The notes beneath the pieces are model-generated. The model saw only the letters and a program-made list of their open reading frames with translations. It searched no databases and was not told where the DNA came from. Positions 59,389-64,000 of a DNA stretch of 64,000 nt are shown piece after piece; the stretch's first letter is position 1; every line of letters starts with the position of its first letter. Source of the stretch: UJ101 sp965262705 (GTDB taxonomy: Bacteria; Bacteroidota; Bacteroidia; Flavobacteriales; UJ101); NCBI GenBank assembly GCA_965262705.1, contig OZ253556.1, positions 992,001 through 1,056,000 of the forward strand, written 5' to 3'. The position numbers and the translations under genes were made by a program.

Positions 59389-61233
59389 TTATACCTTAAA
59401 ATTTTTAATAAAATCAGCCGTCTCTTGATAGATTTTTTTCATAGACTTCTTAGAATCGGATGGCGCATATTTCTGATAATTACATTCCTGCATTATTTTA
59501 TATACTTTCTCTATATTTTCTCGTGAAACGTTTTTACTGTTTAATGTTATTCTTATTTTTAAGAGGTCAAAATCTGCCTTTTGTATCTTTAGTTTTTGTT
59601 TAAGGTTGTAGTAAACCGCCTTCTCAATCGCCATATAGAAAGGGATAATCTCTTCTGAATTATTATATTTTTGTGCTTGTGCCATATATTTTTTAATTAA
59701 CCGCCTATAGTTCTTCTTCTTGGCACCTTTTCGCCTTCTCAGTATATTTAATAGTATAATAATCAATGGAGTTATTAAAGATACTGATAGAATGATCAAT
59801 CCAAGAACTTTTTCGGATAATCCCAGTTTTTCTATAGTCAATTCTTCCTTATAAGGCTTTAAGAATATTTTGTTGGTTAATGCTTGCTCGGGGGCTTTTT
59901 TTTCTTTTATTTCTATATCGTTTTTTTCAGTTAATACCTTAGAAGGTTTTTCAGGTCCGCTTATAATGTGTAATGTTTTTGAATCGGTAGTTTTCGTTTC
60001 GTATCGTTGTGTTATCGGATTAAAATAAGAAAAATGGAGTTTAGGAATTTCATATTCACCTTTATATTGAGGAACGATAATATAATTTTTCGAGACTTTT
60101 CCTTTATTTCCTTCCTGAGTCAGCGTAATTTTTTTTGTCGTTCCGGGGTCATATAATTCTAATGCCTCAGAATCTATTTGATTGATTTCCGGGATTTTTA
60201 CCATTTTAAAATCTCCTTTACCTGAGACCTCTACATCTAATTGAACAGATTCTCCGGCATTAGATGATTTTTTATCCAGAAAAGTAGTCAAATTAAAATC
60301 GCCTACAGCCCCACTGAAGTCTACTGGCTTTCCTTCACTGGGAAGGGGTTTTACATTAAAAACCAATGTATTGGAATTTAGTTTTGTTAAAATATAGCGT
60401 TCAATAAAGTCCCCAAAAAAATCATCTCTTTCTCCGGTTTTTATCAAGTAAGGAACTTGAATTTGAAATGCTTCTAAAGGAATTTTTCCCGCCTTTTGCG
60501 GAGATATAATGGCTTGAAAAATAATATCGGAATAATAATTTCTTCCTTTATAATTTTCTTTTTGAGAGTGAGAATTTTTAATTTTATAACGCTCCCATGA
60601 AAAATTTTTAAACTGAATCTGTTTAGAGAGCCCTATATTTTGCAGTACATTATGGTCTCGTGTAAGCAACCGTAAAGTAAGCAAAACCTGCTGCCCTACA
60701 TAGGGGGAAAGATTATTTGCAGTTATCAGTAACTTTGTATCGGGCGAGGTGTCATTATCCAGTATTTCTCCTGATCTGGGAATATATTGCCCTTGTTTAG
60801 GATTATTATTATCTTTACTTTGGCTATTTCCATTAGCTTGTGAAGGCAAAGATGCAGGAGTTACGGTAATGGTAAGCGGCTGGGTTTCATAATTTTTCCC
60901 ATCAATGGTAACACTTGCCTTTTCTATTTGAAATGTTCCTTCTTCTTTCGGGCGTAAAATATAGGTAATGGATTTAATCACCGTATGCATATCCATTTGA
61001 TAACCCGTAGAAGTTCCTATTTGATCAAAATCACCAAGATCCGGATAATTTATTTTACTATTTGATGCGTTTGAATTATCCGTCTCAAGAGAAAACGTAA
61101 TAGAAAAGGAACCGTTTAAGGGCACTTTACTTTTATTAATGCTCGCCTCAAGTGATACTTGTCCACTCATTTGAATAGTAAATAATACCCATGACATAAG
61201 GTATAGACGCTTAATATAATGATTCATCATCAC
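59389..61233 (-). CDS. batD: BatD: large oxygen-tolerance membrane protein
   Basis: 614 residues. Signal peptide MMMNHYIKRLYLMSWVLFTI..., then extended Ig-like beta domains (for example VSLEASINKSKVPLNGSFSI near 26, FQIEKASVTIDGKNYETQP near 100), one membrane segment near residue 490 (VLGLIILSVSLITPLIIILL) and a basic cytoplasmic tail. Typical BatD layout. Its start overlaps the batC stop by 4 bp, so the genes are translationally coupled. Confidence 0.92.
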   Translation of the reverse strand: MMMNHYIKRLYLMSWVLFTIQMSGQVSLEASINKSKVPLNGSFSITFSLETDNSNASNSKINYPDLGDFDQIGTSTGYQMDMHTVIKSITYILRPKEEGTFQIEKASVTIDGKNYETQPLTITVTPASLPSQANGNSQSKDNNNPKQGQYIPRSGEILDNDTSPDTKLLITANNLSPYVGQQVLLTLRLLTRDHNVLQNIGLSKQIQFKNFSWERYKIKNSHSQKENYKGRNYYSDIIFQAIISPQKAGKIPLEAFQIQVPYLIKTGERDDFFGDFIERYILTKLNSNTLVFNVKPLPSEGKPVDFSGAVGDFNLTTFLDKKSSNAGESVQLDVEVSGKGDFKMVKIPEINQIDSEALELYDPGTTKKITLTQEGNKGKVSKNYIIVPQYKGEYEIPKLHFSYFNPITQRYETKTTDSKTLHIISGPEKPSKVLTEKNDIEIKEKKAPEQALTNKIFLKPYKEELTIEKLGLSEKVLGLIILSVSLITPLIIILLNILRRRKGAKKKNYRRLIKKYMAQAQKYNNSEEIIPFYMAIEKAVYYNLKQKLKIQKADFDLLKIRITLNSKNVSRENIEKVYKIMQECNYQKYAPSDSKKSMKKIYQETADFIKNFKV

Positions 61234-62015
61234 CAGTCTTTTTCTGTTCTTTTACTTTTAACCTGCCTTTTATTTTCTCTTTTTATCATTCTTTTTTGAA
61301 TGTCTTTTTCCTCATCTTCCAATGCGCGCAAAGCAGCATTAATTTGCTCTTTTGAGATAGCTGCTTTTTCTTTTTTTGTTTGCGGACTATTCTGCTGGTT
61401 TTTATTCTGTTGTTCTTCTGGCTTCTTGTTATTATCCTTCTGTTGTTTCTGTTTTTCCTTATTTTCTTTCTCTTGTTGTTTCCCTTGTTTACTGCTATTT
61501 GATGGTTTATTCTGCTTATCTTGCTTCTTATTATCCGTATTTTTATTTTTTTTCTTGTTATCCTGATGCTTCATTTTTTCTAATGCTACACTGTAATTAT
61601 ACTGAGCATCTTCATCATCCGGATTACGCCGCAAAGCTTCTTTGTAAGCAGATAGTGCCTGTGCATATTTTTTTGTATTCATATAGGCATTGCCTGTATT
61701 ATATTTTATTTCAGCCTTAGTTTTATTATTTTTTACTAAAGAGTCTGCTTTTTTATAGTAAGCAAGCGCGTTATCAGACTGCTTTATTTTATAAAACCCA
61801 TTTCCCAGGTTGTAAGCAGCAGTCGCCTGAGAATGCTGAAAAAGTGCTTTTTTATAATGGGTAATTGCGTTCTCAAATTCTTCTTCTTTATAGGCTTTAT
61901 TCCCTTCAATAACTTCTGTCTTTGCCTTGTAATTCTTATTACAGGATATTAATTCTAAAAGTAATATAAGAACAAAACAGTGTTTTATTTTAAATGAATT
62001 AATTTTTGAATCCAT
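61230..62015 (-). CDS. batC: BatC: TPR lipoprotein
   Basis: 261 residues. N-terminal signal with lipobox (FVLILLLELISC), then TPR repeats at about 35-150 (AYNLGNGFYKIKQSDNALAY, YNTGNAYMNTKKYAQALSAY), then a low-complexity Lys/Gln/Asn-rich region (about 155-215) and a charged C-terminus. Its first 31 bp overlap the 3' end of batB; the start is kept because the signal peptide needs it. Probably a scaffold in the Bat complex. Confidence 0.9.
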   Translation of the reverse strand: MDSKINSFKIKHCFVLILLLELISCNKNYKAKTEVIEGNKAYKEEEFENAITHYKKALFQHSQATAAYNLGNGFYKIKQSDNALAYYKKADSLVKNNKTKAEIKYNTGNAYMNTKKYAQALSAYKEALRRNPDDEDAQYNYSVALEKMKHQDNKKKNKNTDNKKQDKQNKPSNSSKQGKQQEKENKEKQKQQKDNNKKPEEQQNKNQQNSPQTKKEKAAISKEQINAALRALEDEEKDIQKRMIKRENKRQVKSKRTEKDW

Positions 62016-63010
62016 GATGTTTTGCTATTAAATATAAGACAATCTAATATAATTAAAGCTAATGCTATCCACCCAAAATATTGATAATACAACTTATAAT
62101 CCGTGTAATCCGTTATCCCCTTGTTGGTTCTTTTATAATCCAAAAATGCCAATTGAATATCTTGCACTGTTTTTTTATCTACCTCGGCATGAATATAGGT
62201 GCCATGGGCTTTTTGGGCAATTTGTTTTAATGCCTTTTCATTTAATTTTGTAATAACCGTTTGTCCTTTATACTTCTTAAATCCCATTTTAGTACTTCCC
62301 TTTTTTAGTGGAACCGGACTGCCATTTTTTGTTCCGATACCCACGGTTACCACATTTACATGACGCTTTTCTGCATTCGCAATGGCTTGATCAATATCCT
62401 TATCATGATCCTCTCCGTCCGAAAGAATAAGAATTGCTCGATCTCCTGAAGAATCTTCTTTAAATAATTCAGTAGAAAGATTAATGGCATTCCGGAGTGA
62501 AGTCCCCTGAGAACTCATCATAGAAGTATTAACTCCTTCTAAAAGAATATTCAAACTTGTATAATCATCCGTCAGCGACATCATCCGATAGGCAGAGCCG
62601 GCATAAACTACTAATCCGATTCGATCTCCGGCTAATTTACGGGTTAAGTCTTTAATAATCTCCTTTGATTTAATCAACCGGCTGGGCGCAACGTCTTCTG
62701 CATCCATACTTTTTGAAACATCTAATGCTATTACGAGGTCAAATCCTTTTTGCTTTGCCTTCAACAAAGCACCCGGTTGTTTAGGGCCCATAATGGCTAA
62801 TACCAAACAACTCAGTGCTATCAGCATTAATATAGCTTTTAGCCAGTATTTAAAAAAAGACTGATTATTTACTAACTCCCGGAACAAATGCGTATCGGCA
62901 AAAGATTTCTGCGTACGATCTTTCCAACGGGCTACGATAAAGTAGCCGATTAGTAAGAGAATAATCCCCACAGCTAATCCTGCATATTTTAATTCGTCCC
63001 ATATCCACAT
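61985..63010 (-). CDS. batB: BatB: VWA-domain membrane protein
   Basis: 341 residues. Two N-terminal membrane segments, a von Willebrand factor A domain with the MIDAS motif ALDVSKSMDAEDVAPSR near residue 95 and AILILSDGEDHDKD near 195, and a C-terminal membrane segment (YFGWIALALIILDCLIF). It pairs with BatA. It follows batA by 2 bp and overlaps batC. Confidence 0.93.
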   Translation of the reverse strand: MWIWDELKYAGLAVGIILLLIGYFIVARWKDRTQKSFADTHLFRELVNNQSFFKYWLKAILMLIALSCLVLAIMGPKQPGALLKAKQKGFDLVIALDVSKSMDAEDVAPSRLIKSKEIIKDLTRKLAGDRIGLVVYAGSAYRMMSLTDDYTSLNILLEGVNTSMMSSQGTSLRNAINLSTELFKEDSSGDRAILILSDGEDHDKDIDQAIANAEKRHVNVVTVGIGTKNGSPVPLKKGSTKMGFKKYKGQTVITKLNEKALKQIAQKAHGTYIHAEVDKKTVQDIQLAFLDYKRTNKGITDYTDYKLYYQYFGWIALALIILDCLIFNSKTSWIQKLIHLK

Positions 63011-63012
63011 AA

Positions 63013-63993
63013 TTATATAAAACTTCTATACAAAGTTAATCTTAAAGTTAGTTCTATTACGATTAAAATAAAAGCAAAGAGTAAAAAAATTCTAAAAAAT
63101 TCTTGATATGTATAATATTTAACTGCTTTTATGTCAGATTTTTCTAATTGGTCAATTTCGCTATAAATATGCGCTAAATTCTCAGCACTCGTCGCTCTAA
63201 AGTAACGCCCTTTCGTTTTTAGTGCAATTTTTTTCAGTAAATTTTCATCCAATCCGTCAACTGGAGTTGATTGATTTTTCAACTGGTTGCTGCCAACCCC
63301 TATGGTATAGACCCTGATAGCGTTATCTGCAGCAATTTGTGCGGCAATCTCCGGGTCTAAGAATCCACTATTATTTACTCCGTCGGTTAGCAGAATAATA
63401 ATTTTACTTTTGGCTTTACTGTTCTTTAGATGATTAACCGCTGTTCCTAAACCATTTCCAATAGCAGTCCCTGCTTCTAATTCTTTTGTATTCAAATTAC
63501 GTATCATTCTTATTAAAATATCACGATCGGTAGTCAGCGGGACTTTAGTAAACGCTTCTCCTGCATAAGCAACCAAGCCAATTCTATCAAGTTTTCGTTC
63601 ACGTGCAAAATGTATGGCAATCTTTTTTAGCGCTTGTAGTCTGCTGGGAATCAAATCTTTTTCATCCATACTGCCAGAAATATCTACTGCCATCATAATA
63701 TCAACCCCTTTATTAAAATTTACCTGACGTACTTCATTCGCTATCCTCGGGCGAGCTAAAGCAATAATAAGAAAAAAAAGTGCCAATAAACGCAATAGAA
63801 CTAAAACGGGTTTTAGTTTTTCGATCCAGTTTCGGTGGGTAAAAATTGCTTCTACTGAAGGCATGTTGAGTTTTGCCTCGTCCTCTTTTCTATAATAAAA
63901 GAACCAAAGAACTAATGCTGGAATTAAAAATAAAAACAATAACATCACTGGTGATGCGAAAGTTATATCTTCTATGTTTTTTAAGCCCTTCAT
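63013..63993 (-). CDS. batA: BatA: VWA-domain membrane protein
   Basis: 326 residues. N-terminal membrane segments (FASPVMLLFLFLIPALVLWF), VWA domain with MIDAS AVDISGSMDEKDLIPSR near residue 93 and IIILLTDGVNNSGF near 195, and a C-terminal membrane anchor (IFLLFAFILIVIELTLRLTL). In this operon type a MoxR ATPase, a DUF58 protein and BatA precede BatB; the upstream part lies beyond the window. ATG at 63993 is complete. Confidence 0.93.
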   Translation of the reverse strand: MKGLKNIEDITFASPVMLLFLFLIPALVLWFFYYRKEDEAKLNMPSVEAIFTHRNWIEKLKPVLVLLRLLALFFLIIALARPRIANEVRQVNFNKGVDIMMAVDISGSMDEKDLIPSRLQALKKIAIHFARERKLDRIGLVAYAGEAFTKVPLTTDRDILIRMIRNLNTKELEAGTAIGNGLGTAVNHLKNSKAKSKIIILLTDGVNNSGFLDPEIAAQIAADNAIRVYTIGVGSNQLKNQSTPVDGLDENLLKKIALKTKGRYFRATSAENLAHIYSEIDQLEKSDIKAVKYYTYQEFFRIFLLFAFILIVIELTLRLTLYRSFI

Positions 63994-64000
63994 TTTAATT

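Noticed and set aside
61300..61720. Two plus-strand hydrophobic Cys-rich ORFs within batC
   Set aside because: They mirror the Lys/Gln-rich low-complexity segment of BatC and are not independent genes.

Overview
The window is AT-rich DNA from a member of the Bacteroidota, most likely class Flavobacteriia. The evidence is a SusC/SusD pair, a complete batABCDE aerotolerance operon, a GH3-family protein, lipoprotein signal peptides, promoter boxes of the Bacteroidota type (TAnnTTTG) and weak Shine-Dalgarno signals. Genus cannot be fixed from sequence alone. No rRNA, tRNA or CRISPR array was found.

Layout. 1-2 kb: a methyltransferase gene running off the left edge (its last visible residues look like the start of a helicase) with a radical SAM gene 13 bp upstream. 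2-5.5 kb: fumC, repeats, and a small cluster with a Cys-rich protein, a membrane protein and a lipoprotein. 6-7.3 kb: an AraC regulator fragment and a decayed IS1. 7.3-15 kb: susC, susD and an S9 prolyl-oligopeptidase-family peptidase. 15-18.7 kb: IS remnants, a secreted C10 (streptopain-like) cysteine protease, and an IS1595 element with perfect ends. 18.9-25.7 kb: a graveyard of plasmid origin (toxin-antitoxin genes, VapD, two small proteins, a Rep_3 initiator decapitated by an IS5-family element, IS3 debris). 25.7-31.7 kb: a GH3 protein and a four-gene operon (small secreted Thr-rich peptide, SdpA-like protein, SdpB-like HTTM protein, TonB-type outer-membrane protein). 32.5-37 kb: ThiF/MoeB-rhodanese, SulP transporter, deoD. 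37-39 kb: a defence-type reverse transcriptase with a perfect 201-bp internal tandem duplication. 39-55 kb: acyl-CoA carboxylase, M3 peptidase, a restriction-modification pair, a metallophosphoesterase, murF, aroQ, an HMG-CoA-lyase-like protein, ung, a SnoaL-like protein, argS, IS3 debris, rsgA. 55.8-58.3 kb: a second, almost identical copy of the S9 peptidase. 58.6-64 kb: batE-batA.

The region is heavily remodelled by a small interspersed element of about 160-250 bp (terminal repeats GAGACCGTTGCA...TGCAACGGTCTC). Its ends resemble those of the broken IS5-family element, so it is best read as a MITE family mobilised by that IS. It sits between many genes, often right at their 3' ends, and itself carries smaller nested repeats.

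The most interesting loci are the SDP-like peptide operon (29.8-31.7 kb), the reverse transcriptase with its fresh duplication, the radical SAM plus methyltransferase/helicase pair, and the S9 peptidase duplication whose identity appears to start and stop at the coding sequence.
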